A DNA stretch of 64,000 bases from Shewanella cyperi. GTDB taxonomy: Bacteria > Pseudomonadota > Gammaproteobacteria > Enterobacterales > Shewanellaceae. This document shows positions 29,367 through 39,555 of the stretch, piece by piece. Numbering within the stretch: position 1 is the stretch's first letter; the number at the start of each line of letters is the position of its first letter. The stretch covers positions 887,501 through 951,500 of the forward strand of contig NZ_CP071501.1 of assembly GCF_017354985.1 (NCBI RefSeq), given 5' to 3'. A program made the position numbers and the translations under genes. The notes beneath the pieces were generated by a model that was not told where the DNA came from, did not search any database, and saw nothing but the letters and a program-made list of their open reading frames with translations.

Positions 29367-30386
29367 TCAGAAATCGGCTTTGCGTGAATACCAGTTAACC
29401 GCACACTCATATTTTTCCAGCTGGCTGTCGACCCCCAGAGTCAGGGCAAACAGCGCCATGCGGATCAGCAAGCCATTGTCCGCCTGGCGGAAGATGGCCA
29501 GGTTCGGATGGCTGTTCAGATCATTGTCCAGCTCGTTGGCCTGGGCGCGGGAGTCCCGTGGCAGTGGATGCATGATGACTGTGTTGGACTTGCAGTGCTG
29601 GGTATAGATGCTGCGGTTGAGCCTGAACTTGCCGCGGTACTTGTTGGCCTCTTCCTGTGATGGGAAGCGCTCTTCCTGGATGCGGGTCAGGTACAGAATA
29701 TCCGCCTTGTCCAGGTGTCCTTCCAGCTGATCGGTAATTGTGACCTTGTGGCCGGCATTTTCAATGTCGGCGATCACATAATCGGGCATGGCCAGCTCGG
29801 TTGGTGAAATCAGGGTGAAATTGATGTTCTTGTACATGCACAGCAAACGCGACAGCGAGTGTACCGTACGGCCAAATTTCAGATCGCCCACCATGGCGAT
29901 ATGCATGCCGTCAATGCCGCGACCGCCCTGATTCAGTTCCTTTTGGATGGTGAACAGGTCCAGCAGCGCCTGGGTCGGATGTTCATTGGGGCCGTCGCCG
30001 CCGTTGATCACAGGTACCCGGCTGCCCTCGGCAAACTCACGCACCGAATAGGCATCGGGGTGGCGCATGGCGATGACGTCCGAATAGGTCGACAGTACCC
30101 TGGCCGTGTCGTACAGGGATTCACCCTTGGACAGGGAAGATGCGGCCATACCTACGGTTTCGGCCACCCTGCCACCCAGAAGATTGAAGGCGCAGCCAAA
30201 GCTGACACGGGTGCGGGTGCTGGGTTCGAAAAACAGGTTGCCCAGAATCGCACCGTCGAGTACCCGGGTACGCTTTTCTCGCAGGGCATAGGGAGCCATA
30301 CGATCTGCGACACTGAAAATGGTGTGGATTGAGTCCAGATCCAACTGGTTTACGGAGAGGATGTGAGATCCCTGAAACTGAGTCAT
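29367..30386 (-). CDS. pyrB: aspartate carbamoyltransferase, catalytic chain
   Basis: A 339-residue enzyme of pyrimidine synthesis that joins carbamoyl phosphate to aspartate. [13 protein letters not shown] (carbamoyl-phosphate site) near residue 50, [17 protein letters not shown] near 130 and MHPLPRDSR near 270 identify the ATCase rather than the ornithine enzyme. I chose the ATG at 30386; a TTG five codons earlier is in frame. It is longer than E. coli PyrB (311), and no regulatory-chain gene pyrI is adjacent, so it may act without that subunit. hemL lies 29 bp downstream. Confidence 0.9.
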   Translation of the reverse strand: MTQFQGSHILSVNQLDLDSIHTIFSVADRMAPYALREKRTRVLDGAILGNLFFEPSTRTRVSFGCAFNLLGGRVAETVGMAASSLSKGESLYDTARVLSTYSDVIAMRHPDAYSVREFAEGSRVPVINGGDGPNEHPTQALLDLFTIQKELNQGGRGIDGMHIAMVGDLKFGRTVHSLSRLLCMYKNINFTLISPTELAMPDYVIADIENAGHKVTITDQLEGHLDKADILYLTRIQEERFPSQEEANKYRGKFRLNRSIYTQHCKSNTVIMHPLPRDSRAQANELDNDLNSHPNLAIFRQADNGLLIRMALFALTLGVDSQLEKYECAVNWYSRKADF

Positions 30387-30416
30387 CAGCCTGTTTTCCA
30401 ATAGCTAGGGGGCGTG

Positions 30417-30431
30417 GCAACCCTGGGTTGC
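30417..30431. promoter_or_regulatory. palindrome at the pyrB transcript start
   Basis: GCAACCC-T-GGGTTGC is a perfect 7-bp inverted repeat around one base, located just downstream of the predicted pyrB -10. It could be an operator, or a 5' hairpin in the leader RNA. Confidence 0.35.
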
Positions 30432-30438
30432 GGCCCTG

Positions 30439-30467
30439 ATTATTTGTAGGGTTTGGCTGAGGCGCAA
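30439..30467 (-). promoter_or_regulatory. candidate promoter of pyrB-hemL
   Basis: On the minus strand TTGCGC (30467-30462) and AATAAT (30444-30439) are 17 bp apart; the -10 matches at five of six positions and the -35 at three. The start would fall near 30432. Confidence 0.4.
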
Positions 30468-30525
30468 CTATAGCAGATGGCCGGGGTCTTTGAAATGGCG
30501 CCGGCCAAAATCCAGCGCTGGCGGA

Positions 30526-32241
30526 TCAGACTTCGCCGGCACGGATTTGTTGTTGCAGATTGCCCCAGCTGATCACGCCCACCACCTGCTCCGGCGTGTC
30601 CTGATAGATGTAGACCTCACCGCTGCGTTTGGGCAGCAGCAGTTCATACACCTGATTGAGGCTGGCACTATCCGGCAGTCCCTCCATGGGTTGGCGGGAC
30701 AGGGTGGTGGCATCCTCAAAAGAATGCATTTCCAGGCGCAGCATTTCTATCTGCCCTTCGGCATTGCGCACCATTACGGGCCGGCCTTCGGCCCGCTTCA
30801 ATACTTCCAGCAGCAGCTCGTCATTGTTGTTCACTATCACAAAGCGCCTGTCCATCAGCGCCCGTACCCCGACCTTTTGCAGTCCCTGATTGACCGGTGG
30901 CACCTTGTACCCCAGGCCCATCAGGTCGAGCTGGCGGAAGAATACCGACTCGGTGCGAAACCATTGATGGGCGGTCAAAAACGCCGGCACCATCACGAAC
31001 ATGGCCGGCATTATGATGGCGGCATCATTGGTCAGCTCCAGCAGGGCCACCAGGGCGGCCAGCGGTGCACTGAGGCACACCCCCATCATGACAGTCATGC
31101 CGACTACTGTGTAGAGGCCGACGTAAGCGGCAATGGACGGGAACATCAGGCTGCTGACCAAGGCCAGTATCGCCCCCAGCAACGCACCCATACCGTAAAG
31201 GGGGCCTATCAGGCCGCCGGGGATCCCAAGACCTATGGCCGCTATGGTGGCTATCACCTTGCCGGCCAGCAGTGCCAGCAGGAACCAGAGGGCCGGATTG
31301 TCCGAGATGGCAACATCGATGGCAAAGTCCCCTGAACCCAGGGCCTGGGGCAGGGCTATGCCCACGGCCGTGGTAATGGAACCGGCCAGCAACAGCCGGG
31401 CCACCAGGGGCCAATGTTTGCCCAGTTCTGTTACCCGCAGCAGCGCTGAATTAAAGCCGGCGGAAGCCACCCCCAGCACTATGCCGCCCAGGGCCAGCAC
31501 TGGGTAGTGATCCAAAGGAATGCGGATCACTTCAATACTGTCGTATTCGTGCACGTTGCCGAACACCAGCTGGCTGGACACGGCGCCACACAGGGCGGAA
31601 ATAATGATGGGGAAGAAGTAATGGATCTTGTATTCGCGCACTATCACCTCGAATACGAAGATCACCGCCGCCAGCGGGGCGTTAAAGGTGGCGGCAATAC
31701 CCGCCGCTATGCCGCTGGCGCACATGATGCGCACACTGTTGTCCGGCAGGTGGAATTTTTCGGCCAGCACGCTGGCACTGACGGCGCCCAGATGAATGGC
31801 CGGGCCTTCGCGGCCCACGGAAAAGTTGGTGCCCAGGGCGAACAGGGCCTGGAAAAACTGGCCCGGTGCCGACTGCAGCGGGATCTTGCCATAGTGCAAT
31901 TTATAGCGGTGCAGCACATAGGCTATGCCCATGCGCCGATAGCGGCGGGAACCCAGGGCCGCCACCATCCAGATCAACAGGGCACCAATCAGTGGCAGCA
32001 GGGCTCGCCAGTTGTGCAACATGTCGCTGAAGTCCATTTCCTGGATATGGGTGTAGCTATCGGCCCATTGCAGCAACAGGCGGAACAGCAGGATCACCAA
32101 AGACGCCAGGATGCCGAACAGCAGTGCCAGGGCGCACAATTGCAGGCTGGTTCGGGCTTCGGACAACTTGTCCCTCAGCTCACCGCGAAGGTAGCTGTGG
32201 ATCCCTTGCCTGAGTTTGATAAGCTTTGCTCGCACTGTCAC
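30526..32241 (-). CDS. clcA: ClC-family chloride channel/transporter with CBS domains
   Basis: A 571-residue protein if it starts at GTG 32241; a GTG two codons later (32235) is also possible. About 10-12 helices carry the ClC ion-path motifs: GREGPAIHLGA near residue 140, with the gating glutamate of exchange-type ClCs, and IGLGIPGGLIGPLYG near 350. The C-terminal 130 residues contain a CBS pair (ALMDRRFVIVNNNDELLLEV, then DSASLNQVYELLL). It probably moves Cl- against H+, as in acid response. It is divergent from the DUF6776-like gene. Confidence 0.88.
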   Translation of the reverse strand: MTVRAKLIKLRQGIHSYLRGELRDKLSEARTSLQLCALALLFGILASLVILLFRLLLQWADSYTHIQEMDFSDMLHNWRALLPLIGALLIWMVAALGSRRYRRMGIAYVLHRYKLHYGKIPLQSAPGQFFQALFALGTNFSVGREGPAIHLGAVSASVLAEKFHLPDNSVRIMCASGIAAGIAATFNAPLAAVIFVFEVIVREYKIHYFFPIIISALCGAVSSQLVFGNVHEYDSIEVIRIPLDHYPVLALGGIVLGVASAGFNSALLRVTELGKHWPLVARLLLAGSITTAVGIALPQALGSGDFAIDVAISDNPALWFLLALLAGKVIATIAAIGLGIPGGLIGPLYGMGALLGAILALVSSLMFPSIAAYVGLYTVVGMTVMMGVCLSAPLAALVALLELTNDAAIIMPAMFVMVPAFLTAHQWFRTESVFFRQLDLMGLGYKVPPVNQGLQKVGVRALMDRRFVIVNNNDELLLEVLKRAEGRPVMVRNAEGQIEMLRLEMHSFEDATTLSRQPMEGLPDSASLNQVYELLLPKRSGEVYIYQDTPEQVVGVISWGNLQQQIRAGEV

Positions 32242-32368
32242 GGAACCGCCTGCTGGAGTAGCACAAGTCCCCGCAGGTTCGACTGGCCTTGGCGGGGTGC
32301 TTGCTGTTATTCTGCGCTGCCGGAGCCGCGACTCCGGCAAAATGCTTATTATAAGAGGTTGTTATCCA

Positions 32369-33172
32369 ATGGGGAATTATCACCGCTGGCTGGATCGGCT
32401 GCAAGTGATGGAGCGCAAATTCAGGCCATCGAGCCGCTACCTCAGCGCCCTGATGCTGGTGGCCTTTGTGCTGGGAGCCCTGAGCTACCATTCTTGGTTG
32501 GCGCTGGATAATACCCCCATCAGCCTGGGGGGCGGCAAGAGCAAGCAGCTGGCGGCACAATTAGCCGAGCAGGCCCAACAACTGGCCAGCCGCAATCTGG
32601 AGCTGGCGCTGGAGCGGGATGCCAACGACAAGCTGAAACAGATGTTTGCCGAGCAGCATCAGCAGCAGAAGGCGCTGGAGCGGGAGCTGGCCTTTTACCG
32701 GGCCATTATGGCGCCGGGGGAAAATGCCGATGGTGTGTCGATCCACGGTCTGGAATTGCTGCCCGGCTTTCAACCCGGGAGTCAAAAGCTCAAGCTGGTA
32801 TTGACCCAGTTGCAAAAGCGCAAGCAGGCGCTCAAGGGGCGGATTGAGGCCACCTTGATAGGCCTGCGTGACAATAAGCCAACCGAGTTGGATATCAGCA
32901 AGGCCGGCGGCAAGTTCAGCGGTTTTGACTTCCGTTATTTTCAGGTGCTGGAATCGGACTTGTTGGTCCCGGCGGATTTTGAACTCAAGCGGGTGCGGGT
33001 CAAGGTGATAGTACCCGCCAGCCGTTGGAGCAAAGGCGCCCAGACCGAGCAGGAATTCAGCCTGCCGGAGCTGCTGGAGGGCCAAAAAGAAGCCGGTATA
33101 ATACTTGAACAAAATAGTCAGGTAACGGATAATTCGGCACAGAATACTGAAGTACGAGGTAGTAATGACTGA
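32369..33172 (+). CDS. membrane-anchored coiled-coil protein (possibly DUF6776)
   Basis: A 267-residue protein starting at ATG 32369 with AAGAGG upstream. One transmembrane helix ([18 protein letters not shown], residues about 23-40) is followed by a coiled coil rich in Q, L, A and E (about 60-110), then a globular periplasmic part. It matches what I recall of DUF6776 in Shewanella. Its end overlaps erpA by 8 bp, so the two are translationally linked, although no functional link to Fe-S transfer is known to me. The topology suggests an envelope or scaffold role. Confidence 0.75.
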   Translation: MGNYHRWLDRLQVMERKFRPSSRYLSALMLVAFVLGALSYHSWLALDNTPISLGGGKSKQLAAQLAEQAQQLASRNLELALERDANDKLKQMFAEQHQQQKALERELAFYRAIMAPGENADGVSIHGLELLPGFQPGSQKLKLVLTQLQKRKQALKGRIEATLIGLRDNKPTELDISKAGGKFSGFDFRYFQVLESDLLVPADFELKRVRVKVIVPASRWSKGAQTEQEFSLPELLEGQKEAGIILEQNSQVTDNSAQNTEVRGSND

Positions 33173-33515
33173 TCAAGCTGACGCAGCAATGCCCATCAAG
33201 TTTACCGACGCGGCGGCTGCCAAGGTGAAGAGCCTGTTGGAAGAGGAGCAAAACGAGGCCCTCAAGCTGCGGGTATATGTGACCGGTGGCGGTTGTTCCG
33301 GTTTCCAGTACGGATTCACCTTTGATGAGAAGGTCAACGAGGGTGACTTCACCGTTGAGAAGCAGGGTGTACAACTGGTGGTTGACCCCATGAGTCTGCA
33401 ATACCTGGTCGGTGGCGAAGTGGATTACACCTCGGGCCTGGAGGGGTCACGTTTCTTCGTGAAAAACCCCAATGCCACCACCACCTGTGGTTGCGGTGCC
33501 AGCTTCTCCGTTTGA
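33165..33515 (+). CDS. erpA: A-type iron-sulfur carrier ErpA
   Basis: A 116-residue A-type carrier that delivers Fe-S clusters to apoproteins such as IspG/H and respiratory enzymes. The three conserved cysteines are visible: GGGCSGFQY near residue 47 and TTCGCGASF near the C-terminus. [21 protein letters not shown] is typical of ErpA rather than IscA. It overlaps the upstream membrane gene and ends with a strong hairpin. Confidence 0.95.
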   Translation: MTDQADAAMPIKFTDAAAAKVKSLLEEEQNEALKLRVYVTGGGCSGFQYGFTFDEKVNEGDFTVEKQGVQLVVDPMSLQYLVGGEVDYTSGLEGSRFFVKNPNATTTCGCGASFSV

Positions 33516-33536
33516 TACCGAGACTGCATAGCATTG

Positions 33537-33564
33537 AAAAAGCCGTCCCATGGGACGGCTTTTT
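33537..33564 (+). terminator. intrinsic terminator after erpA
   Basis: AAAAAGCCGTCCC and GGGACGGCTTTTT pair over 13 bp around a 2-nt centre, ending in six T, 22 bp past erpA and before the convergent membrane gene. Confidence 0.85.
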
Positions 33565-33593
33565 TGTGCCTGACGGTCGGCTTTCTCACCGAC

Positions 33594-34007
33594 TTACTGC
33601 ATCAGATTAAAGCTCTGGGTGCGCTTGAACCATTGGGCCACCTTGGGGGTGAAGGCCAGCCACACCTGCACCATGCTCAGCAGGATCAACATCGCAAAGA
33701 TGGCATAATCTGACAGCTTAAGCTCCATACCGCCGAGATTGAGGCTGTTGGGGCCGGTGCTGACGTTGCTGCCCTGATCCAGTATAAAGGGCATCAGGCT
33801 CACCAGTGCCAGCTGCACCAGAGTATAACCGCGCAGAAACCACAGGCCGGCGCGCTGACGGGCGAGGATCGCCACTACCATCAGCAGGGTCAGGATGCAG
33901 AATATCTCCCCCTGTTTGGCAATCAAGCCGCTGACTGCGGCAGCCGCGTACAGCAGGCTCAGGGCAAGCAGGCGTTTGGGCATCTGCTTCAAGGGAAACT
34001 CTGCCAT
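33594..34007 (-). CDS. small integral membrane protein of unknown function
   Basis: A 137-residue protein with four predicted hydrophobic segments (residues about 12-28, 32-48, 55-75 and 95-115). The loop between the third and fourth (ILDQGSNVSTGPNSLNLGG) is polar. I do not recognise the family. AGGAG precedes the ATG at 34007. It lies 9 bp downstream of a DUF2750-like gene on the same strand, so they are probably co-transcribed; convergent to erpA. Confidence 0.65.
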   Translation of the reverse strand: MAEFPLKQMPKRLLALSLLYAAAAVSGLIAKQGEIFCILTLLMVVAILARQRAGLWFLRGYTLVQLALVSLMPFILDQGSNVSTGPNSLNLGGMELKLSDYAIFAMLILLSMVQVWLAFTPKVAQWFKRTQSFNLMQ

Positions 34008-34016
34008 CACAGACTC

Positions 34017-34403
34017 CTAGTGTTTGGTCTTGGGTTGCAGGCGTTGTTGCAGTTCCCAGGGCTGTACCACCACACCCAGATCGTCCTGCACCGGGAACAC
34101 GGCCACCATCAGTTCGTCGTCTTCCATGCCGGACACCCAGCGCTCTTCCCATTCATTCAGTGGAATGGACAGGGGCTGGCAGTCCTGCCAATCATCCACG
34201 GCCCACAGGGCGGCGGCTTCTTCCGATGGCCACATGGGGATGCAGTCTTCATCTTCAGTGGTCAGCATGACGCAGCCGTCATTGTCCTGCAGGGTCCAGA
34301 TTTCCTTGTGTTCTTTGACCTGTTCTACCAGGTAGTCGTAGCGACCTTCGGGGGTGAGGGCGGTAATTTGGGCCAGGGATTTGCGCTGATTGCTCATGGT
34401 CAT
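34017..34403 (-). CDS. DUF2750-domain protein
   Basis: A 128-residue soluble acidic protein. GRYDYLVEQVKEHKEIWTLQ near residue 20 and CIPMWPSEEAAALWAVDDWQ near 55 resemble the DUF2750 family, whose function is unknown. The start is uncertain: ATG at 34403 or two codons later, and no strong ribosome site is seen. It leads the small membrane gene downstream and lies after the mepM-anmK pair on the same strand. Confidence 0.7.
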   Translation of the reverse strand: MTMSNQRKSLAQITALTPEGRYDYLVEQVKEHKEIWTLQDNDGCVMLTTEDEDCIPMWPSEEAAALWAVDDWQDCQPLSIPLNEWEERWVSGMEDDELMVAVFPVQDDLGVVVQPWELQQRLQPKTKH

Positions 34404-34516
34404 TTGCTCAATAAGGGGCTTAATGGGCGCGATGTTAACATCTGCCGCAGGCGAGAAAAAGTTCAGTGTGTGTAAAAGTCGGGGCCGGGGCGCTGCTGGC
34501 CCCGGCAAGAGTTGCT

Positions 34517-35626
34517 TCAGGCTGCGGGGAAACGGGCACCCAGCACCGCTTCGCGGCTGGCTCCCGTGACCGCCGGCAGGTTGGCCGGCAGACCCAAATC
34601 GTGCCTAAGTGCCAGCCAGGCAAAGGCGATACCCTCAACCCACTTGGGATCGACTCCCAGTGCCGAAGTTGTGGCCACACTGTAGCCCGGCAGCAGGGCC
34701 GCCAAGCGTCGCATCAGGGCGCCGTTAAGGGCGCCTCCGCCACAGACATAGAGCTCACCCTTGGCCGAGAGCTTGTTGATGTCATTGGCAATGCTGTGAC
34801 AGGTGAGATCCAGCAGGGTCGACTGCACATCTTCCTCCGCCAGATTGCCATAGGGCGCCAGTTGCTGCTCCAGCCAGGCATGGTTGAACAGTTCCCGTCC
34901 TGTGCTCTTGGGGTAATCGAGTGAAAAGTAGGGGTGTGACAGCAACTGGGCCAGCAGCGCCGGGTGGGTCGTGCCCTCTTCGGCAAAGGCGCCGTCGCAG
35001 TCGAAACTTTCCTGGCGCACTTCGCGGATCCAGGCGTCTATCAGGGTGTTGCCCGGGCCGGTATCAAAGCCCAGCACCTTGTCGGCGTTACCGGGCAGAT
35101 AGGTGAGGTTGGCTATGCCGCCGATATTGAGAATGACCCTTTGCTGGCCTTCGCGGGCAAACAGTTGCTGGTGGAAGGCCGGCACCAGAGGCGCGCCCTG
35201 GCCGCCAAGGGCAATATCCTTGCGGCGAAAGTCGGCGATCACGTCTATGCCCGTCATGGCCGCTATGGTGTTGGGATCGCCAATTTGCAGGGTAAAGCCC
35301 ACTTCCAGATTCGGCATGTGACGCACCGTCTGGCCGTGACTGCCGATGGCGCGCACCTGGGACTTGTCCACCCCGGCAACGCTCAGTAACTCGTTGACTG
35401 CCTTGGCAAACAGCAGGCCAACGCTGCGATCGAGCCGCCCCAGGCGATTGATTTCATCCTGGCCCGGCTGGCACAGGCGCTGCAATCCCTTGAACAGGTG
35501 CTCGGGAAAGGCTTCGGTATGGCTGGCCACCAGGGCCGGGGCGTCACCGGCAAAGTCCACCAGTACGGCATCGACACCGTCCATGCTGGTGCCGGACATC
35601 AGCCCCACGTAATAGGCACTTTTCAT
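34517..35626 (-). CDS. anmK: anhydro-N-acetylmuramic acid kinase
   Basis: A 369-residue ASKHA-fold kinase that phosphorylates and opens 1,6-anhydroMurNAc released during cell-wall turnover, returning it to metabolism. [20 protein letters not shown] at the N-terminus, [13 protein letters not shown] near residue 175 and [13 protein letters not shown] near 195 are diagnostic. It follows mepM by 8 bp, so a wall-cutting enzyme and a wall-recycling enzyme share a transcript. Confidence 0.96.
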   Translation of the reverse strand: MKSAYYVGLMSGTSMDGVDAVLVDFAGDAPALVASHTEAFPEHLFKGLQRLCQPGQDEINRLGRLDRSVGLLFAKAVNELLSVAGVDKSQVRAIGSHGQTVRHMPNLEVGFTLQIGDPNTIAAMTGIDVIADFRRKDIALGGQGAPLVPAFHQQLFAREGQQRVILNIGGIANLTYLPGNADKVLGFDTGPGNTLIDAWIREVRQESFDCDGAFAEEGTTHPALLAQLLSHPYFSLDYPKSTGRELFNHAWLEQQLAPYGNLAEEDVQSTLLDLTCHSIANDINKLSAKGELYVCGGGALNGALMRRLAALLPGYSVATTSALGVDPKWVEGIAFAWLALRHDLGLPANLPAVTGASREAVLGARFPAA

Positions 35627-35634
35627 CGGGATTC

Positions 35635-37038
35635 TCAGGGCGTCATCGCCACTTGCAATTGCTTGTTATGTTGAAGTTTAGCCATCAAATCCTGGCTGAT
35701 AAGGCTAAATTTGGCCTTGTCGGTGGCGGCAATGGATTCAGCCTTGGGCAAATCCACGGTGCGGGGGTTGCGGTGTACGCCATTGACGATAAATTCGTAG
35801 TGCAGATGGGCGCCCGTGACCCGTCCTGTTTTACCCAGGGTGCCCACAACCTGACCCTGCTTGACCGTGTCGCCCTTTTTCACCTTGCGTTTGTTCAGAT
35901 GCAGGTACTTGGTGGTATAGGTGTCGTTGTGCTTGATAAACACATAGTTGCCGTTGAACTGGTTGTAGCCCGCCTCTATCACCCGACCCCGACCGGCGGC
36001 CTTGATGGGGGTGCCTATGGCCGCCACATAGTCCACACCCCGGTGGGCCTTGACCTGGCCCGTGACCGGATGCAGACGCTTGGGGTTGAAGTTGGAACTG
36101 ACGTACTTGAAGTCCACCGGTGAGCGCAGGAAGGCCTTGCGCATGCTCTGGCCGGACTCGGAATAGTAGTTGCCGTCGCTGAAACGTACCGCAGTATAAC
36201 GGTCACCTTCATTGATGAATTCGGCCGCCAGAATGGCACCGTTCTTGAGGAATTCGCCATCGGCATATTGCTGCTCATAGATGAGGGCGAAGGTGTCGCC
36301 CTCACGCAGATCCAAAGCAAAATCTATGTCCCAGCCAAAAAGCGTCGCCAGCTCCATGATTTGCGACGCGGTTAAACCGGCATCCACTGCGGCATTCCAG
36401 AAGTTGCTCTTGATGCTGGCCTGGGCAAATTGGGTACGCAGTTCCACTTCCTTGACCTGCACATCTTCGCGGTAACCTTCGCCATCACGGCGGATAAACA
36501 GGGTGGAAACCGCATCTATGCGGTAGCTGAGTTCGGTGAGCTGCCCCTCGGCATCCTTGGCTATCACCAGTTCTTCACCGGGCATTATCTTAAGCAGGTT
36601 CTGCTTGGCCAGGGGCAGTTGGGTTATTTCATAGACATCGCGGCTCGACAGGTTGGCGCGCTGGAACAGAGCGGCCAGGGTGTCGCCCTTTTCCACTTCA
36701 AAGTGCTCCACCGTCTGGTGCAGTTTGTCGCTGTCCTTGGCCTCTGGCACCTGGGGCTCTTCTAATTTGGGTTCCACTATGGCGCCGGGCACGCGGGTGC
36801 CAAGCTCGGTATCGAGGTCACCTGAGTCGTTGCTGGGGGCTGTGGGAGTACGAAAGGCCAAAGGCAGCTGATAACTTTCCCCGGTTTCTGCATGGGTACT
36901 GGGCTCGTCGGCATTTTTTGATGCCTGGGCGGGCTCAGAGGGGAAAAACAGGCTGGCAGTGACAAAAAGCATCAAAATACTCACTATGATCTGGTGCTTT
37001 TTCGGGAGTAATTTGAAGAGTGTAATGACCTTTCCCAT
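35635..37038 (-). CDS. mepM: M23-family murein DD-endopeptidase, MepM-like
   Basis: A 467-residue envelope protein with an N-terminal membrane/signal helix ([16 protein letters not shown], residues about 15-30). A LysM/OapA-type segment ([20 protein letters not shown] near 115) is followed by the LytM peptidase with zinc ligands HRGVDYV and HLHYEF (residues about 340-430). Such enzymes cut the peptide cross-links so that the wall can expand. It is divergent from tyrS and precedes anmK. Confidence 0.92.
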   Translation of the reverse strand: MGKVITLFKLLPKKHQIIVSILMLFVTASLFFPSEPAQASKNADEPSTHAETGESYQLPLAFRTPTAPSNDSGDLDTELGTRVPGAIVEPKLEEPQVPEAKDSDKLHQTVEHFEVEKGDTLAALFQRANLSSRDVYEITQLPLAKQNLLKIMPGEELVIAKDAEGQLTELSYRIDAVSTLFIRRDGEGYREDVQVKEVELRTQFAQASIKSNFWNAAVDAGLTASQIMELATLFGWDIDFALDLREGDTFALIYEQQYADGEFLKNGAILAAEFINEGDRYTAVRFSDGNYYSESGQSMRKAFLRSPVDFKYVSSNFNPKRLHPVTGQVKAHRGVDYVAAIGTPIKAAGRGRVIEAGYNQFNGNYVFIKHNDTYTTKYLHLNKRKVKKGDTVKQGQVVGTLGKTGRVTGAHLHYEFIVNGVHRNPRTVDLPKAESIAATDKAKFSLISQDLMAKLQHNKQLQVAMTP

Positions 37039-37162
37039 TGAGCCTTTTACCGTTTACCTGTCTCAGTTTGCCTGGGCCTAGTGTACACACTTTCATTTGC
37101 TCTGGCTAACAAGTAACATAAGTCTCTTTGATTGCATTTGAATCTCAGGGGTAGCTGCCAAA

Positions 37163-38362
37163 ATGGCTGATTTAGACCAGGTATTAGCAGAAATTAAACG
37201 TGGTACGGACGAGATATTGCTGGAGTCCGATCTGCTGGAAAAACTCAAGGAAGGTCGCCCCTTGAGGATCAAGCTCGGCGCGGATCCTACCGCCCCCGAC
37301 ATTCACCTGGGTCATACCGTTATCCTCAACAAATTGCGTCTGTTCCAGGAGCTGGGGCACGAGGTGATCTTCCTCATAGGTGACTTCACCGGCATGGTGG
37401 GCGATCCGAGCGGAAAGAACAGCACCCGTCCGCCCCTGACCCGTGAGCAGGTATTGGCCAATGCCGAGACCTACAAGGAGCAGGTGTACAAAATCCTCGA
37501 TCCGGCCAAGACCCGTATCGAATTCAACTCCAGCTGGCTTGAGCCGCTCGGCGCCGCCGGTATGATCCGCCTGGCCTCCCAGCAGACAGTGGCCCGCATG
37601 ATGGAGCGTGACGACTTTAAAAAGCGCTATAACAGCGGCCAGTCCATCGCCATCCACGAATTTATGTACCCCTTGCTGCAGGGCTATGACTCTGTGGCGC
37701 TCAAGGCCGATGTGGAGCTGGGCGGGACAGATCAGAAGTTCAACCTGTTGATGGGCCGTGAGCTGCAAAAGGTCGAGGGCCAGAAGCCCCAGGCGGTGAT
37801 CATGATGCCACTGCTGGAAGGTCTGGACGGGGTCAAGAAGATGTCCAAGTCCGCTGCCAACTACATAGGCGTCAGCGAGGCACCGGACGAGATGTTCGGC
37901 AAGATCATGTCCATCTCAGATGAACTGATGTGGCGTTACTTCGAGCTGCTGTCTTTCCGTCCTTTGGCGGAAATCGAGCAGTTCCGTGCCGATGTGGCCG
38001 AAGGTGCCAACCCCCGTGACATCAAGATTGCCCTGGCCAAGGAAATCATCGCCCGCTTCCACAACCAGGAAGCCGCCGACAAGGCGCACCAGAACTTCAT
38101 CGACCGCTTCCAGAAGGGTGCCATGCCCGATGAGATGCCGGAACTGACCCTGAGCGCCGGCGCCGAAGGTCTGGCCATAGCCAATCTGCTGAAAGAGGCG
38201 GATCTGGTGGGCTCCACCTCGGATGCCATGCGGATGATCAAGCAGGGCGCGGTGAAGATGGATGGCGACAAGGTCGAAGACACCAAGCTGGTGCTGCAAG
38301 CCGGTACCCAAGCGGTATTCCAGGTCGGCAAGCGCAAGTTTGCCCGGGTGACTCTGGACTGA
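37163..38362 (+). CDS. tyrS: tyrosyl-tRNA synthetase
   Basis: A 399-residue class I synthetase. The HIGH motif appears as HLGH near residue 50 and KMSKS as KKMSKSAAN near 230. The C-terminal S4 RNA-binding domain carries [16 protein letters not shown] near 355. At 399 residues it fits the shorter of the two bacterial TyrRS types rather than E. coli's 424. It is divergent from mepM and ends in a strong hairpin. Confidence 0.97.
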   Translation: MADLDQVLAEIKRGTDEILLESDLLEKLKEGRPLRIKLGADPTAPDIHLGHTVILNKLRLFQELGHEVIFLIGDFTGMVGDPSGKNSTRPPLTREQVLANAETYKEQVYKILDPAKTRIEFNSSWLEPLGAAGMIRLASQQTVARMMERDDFKKRYNSGQSIAIHEFMYPLLQGYDSVALKADVELGGTDQKFNLLMGRELQKVEGQKPQAVIMMPLLEGLDGVKKMSKSAANYIGVSEAPDEMFGKIMSISDELMWRYFELLSFRPLAEIEQFRADVAEGANPRDIKIALAKEIIARFHNQEAADKAHQNFIDRFQKGAMPDEMPELTLSAGAEGLAIANLLKEADLVGSTSDAMRMIKQGAVKMDGDKVEDTKLVLQAGTQAVFQVGKRKFARVTLD

Positions 38363-38384
38363 GAAATCCAATTCAATTCTATTG

Positions 38385-38418
38385 AATAAAAAGGGCGCCG
38401 CAGGGCGCCCTTTTTATT
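38385..38418. terminator. bidirectional terminator between tyrS and the NTF2-like gene
   Basis: AATAAAAAGGGCGCC and GGCGCCCTTTTTATT form a 15-bp stem with a short GCAG loop between convergent genes; either strand ends in a T-tract. Confidence 0.85.
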
Positions 38419-38455
38419 TGCAGCCATTCTTTATTCACAGCTGGTTCAATAACTG

Positions 38456-38935
38456 CTACTGCATCGACAGCTGGTCGGCCATGGTTTGGTAGTCGATAAG
38501 ATCCAGGTGCTCCTGCACCCTGTGGTTATTGAGATCCAGCGCCAGGGTGGTCACCGCAGGCACGGCCACATCTATGATCTTGCCCGGCTTGCCAAACTGC
38601 TCACCCGGCCCCTTGAAGTGATAGTTGCCTATCATCACCACCAGTGAGCCCGTGTTGTACATGTGCTCTATGTTGAAATTGTATTCCAGCACCCCGGCAT
38701 GGGCCCGTTGGAAGAAACCTATGATAAAGCGGCCGCCCTTGTATTTGCGGCCGGCGGTGCGGTCCTGGAATACGCTGTCCCTGTTGTAGAAGGTGGCCAG
38801 GGTGGCATAGTCATGATCGGTCAGTGCCTTGATGTAGTTCACCGCCATCTGCTGCTCCCTGGGCATTTCACCCGTATCGGCCAACAGCGGCGCTGCAATA
38901 CACCAAAGCAAGAAACCTAAAAATCGCAATGTCAC
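38456..38935 (-). CDS. exported NTF2/SnoaL-like protein
   Basis: A 159-residue protein with a signal peptide ([15 protein letters not shown]) and a mature chain of the NTF2-like alpha/beta cone fold ([27 protein letters not shown] near residue 32, then a beta-rich half). Such domains bind small hydrophobic ligands or act as enzymes; the ligand is not known. Its start overlaps the TRIC gene by 4 bp (ATGA), making it the last gene of a coupled trio. Confidence 0.75.
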   Translation of the reverse strand: MTLRFLGFLLWCIAAPLLADTGEMPREQQMAVNYIKALTDHDYATLATFYNRDSVFQDRTAGRKYKGGRFIIGFFQRAHAGVLEYNFNIEHMYNTGSLVVMIGNYHFKGPGEQFGKPGKIIDVAVPAVTTLALDLNNHRVQEHLDLIDYQTMADQLSMQ

Positions 38936-39555
38936 TCTCTCTTGGTTTTCAAATCAAAGGCCGGCAGCGACAGGTGCCAGCGGATCGCGGCCAGACGTAT
39001 GGCCAGGGTGCTGAGCATGGCCAGCCACAGGGCAACCTTGGGACCCATGCCCAGCTGCAGGCTGACTGTGTAACCTATGCCGCCGATGATGGAGGCGGTG
39101 GCGTAAATTTCGGTCCGCAGTACCATGGGGATTTGCCGACAAAGCAGATCCCGGATAATGCCTCCTCCCACGCCGGTAATCAAGCCCATGACCACGGCGG
39201 ACATGCCGTTGAGGCCCAGGCTCAGGGCCTTCTGGGCACCTATGACGGTAAAGAGCGCCAGCCCCAGGGCATCGGCTATGGGCAAGGTGTATTGGGGCAC
39301 CTTGCGCGGTCTGCGTACCAGCAGCAGGGTGGCCAATACGGTCGCCAGTATCACTATGATGTAGTTGGGATCCCTGAGCCAGAACACAGGGGTGGCACCT
39401 ATGATGCTGTCCCTTATGGTGCCGCCGCCGACGGCTGTCACCGCGGCCAGTACGGTCACGCCGAAGGGATCCATGCGATGCCGGCCAGCTGCCAGGGCAC
39501 CGGTGAGGGCAAATACCGAGGTACCACAGAGGTCAAAGAAATAAATCCAGCTCAT
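38932..39555 (-). CDS. TRIC-family (UPF0126) cation channel protein
   Basis: A 207-residue membrane protein with seven predicted helices and two homologous halves. [20 protein letters not shown] near residue 18 and [16 protein letters not shown] near 128, with the matching [11 protein letters not shown] in the first half, are the repeated TRIC signature (UPF0126, like YadS/YicG). Prokaryotic TRIC proteins conduct K+ or other monovalent cations. It overlaps both neighbours by 4 bp, so all three genes are co-translated. Confidence 0.88.
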   Translation of the reverse strand: MSWIYFFDLCGTSVFALTGALAAGRHRMDPFGVTVLAAVTAVGGGTIRDSIIGATPVFWLRDPNYIIVILATVLATLLLVRRPRKVPQYTLPIADALGLALFTVIGAQKALSLGLNGMSAVVMGLITGVGGGIIRDLLCRQIPMVLRTEIYATASIIGGIGYTVSLQLGMGPKVALWLAMLSTLAIRLAAIRWHLSLPAFDLKTKRE

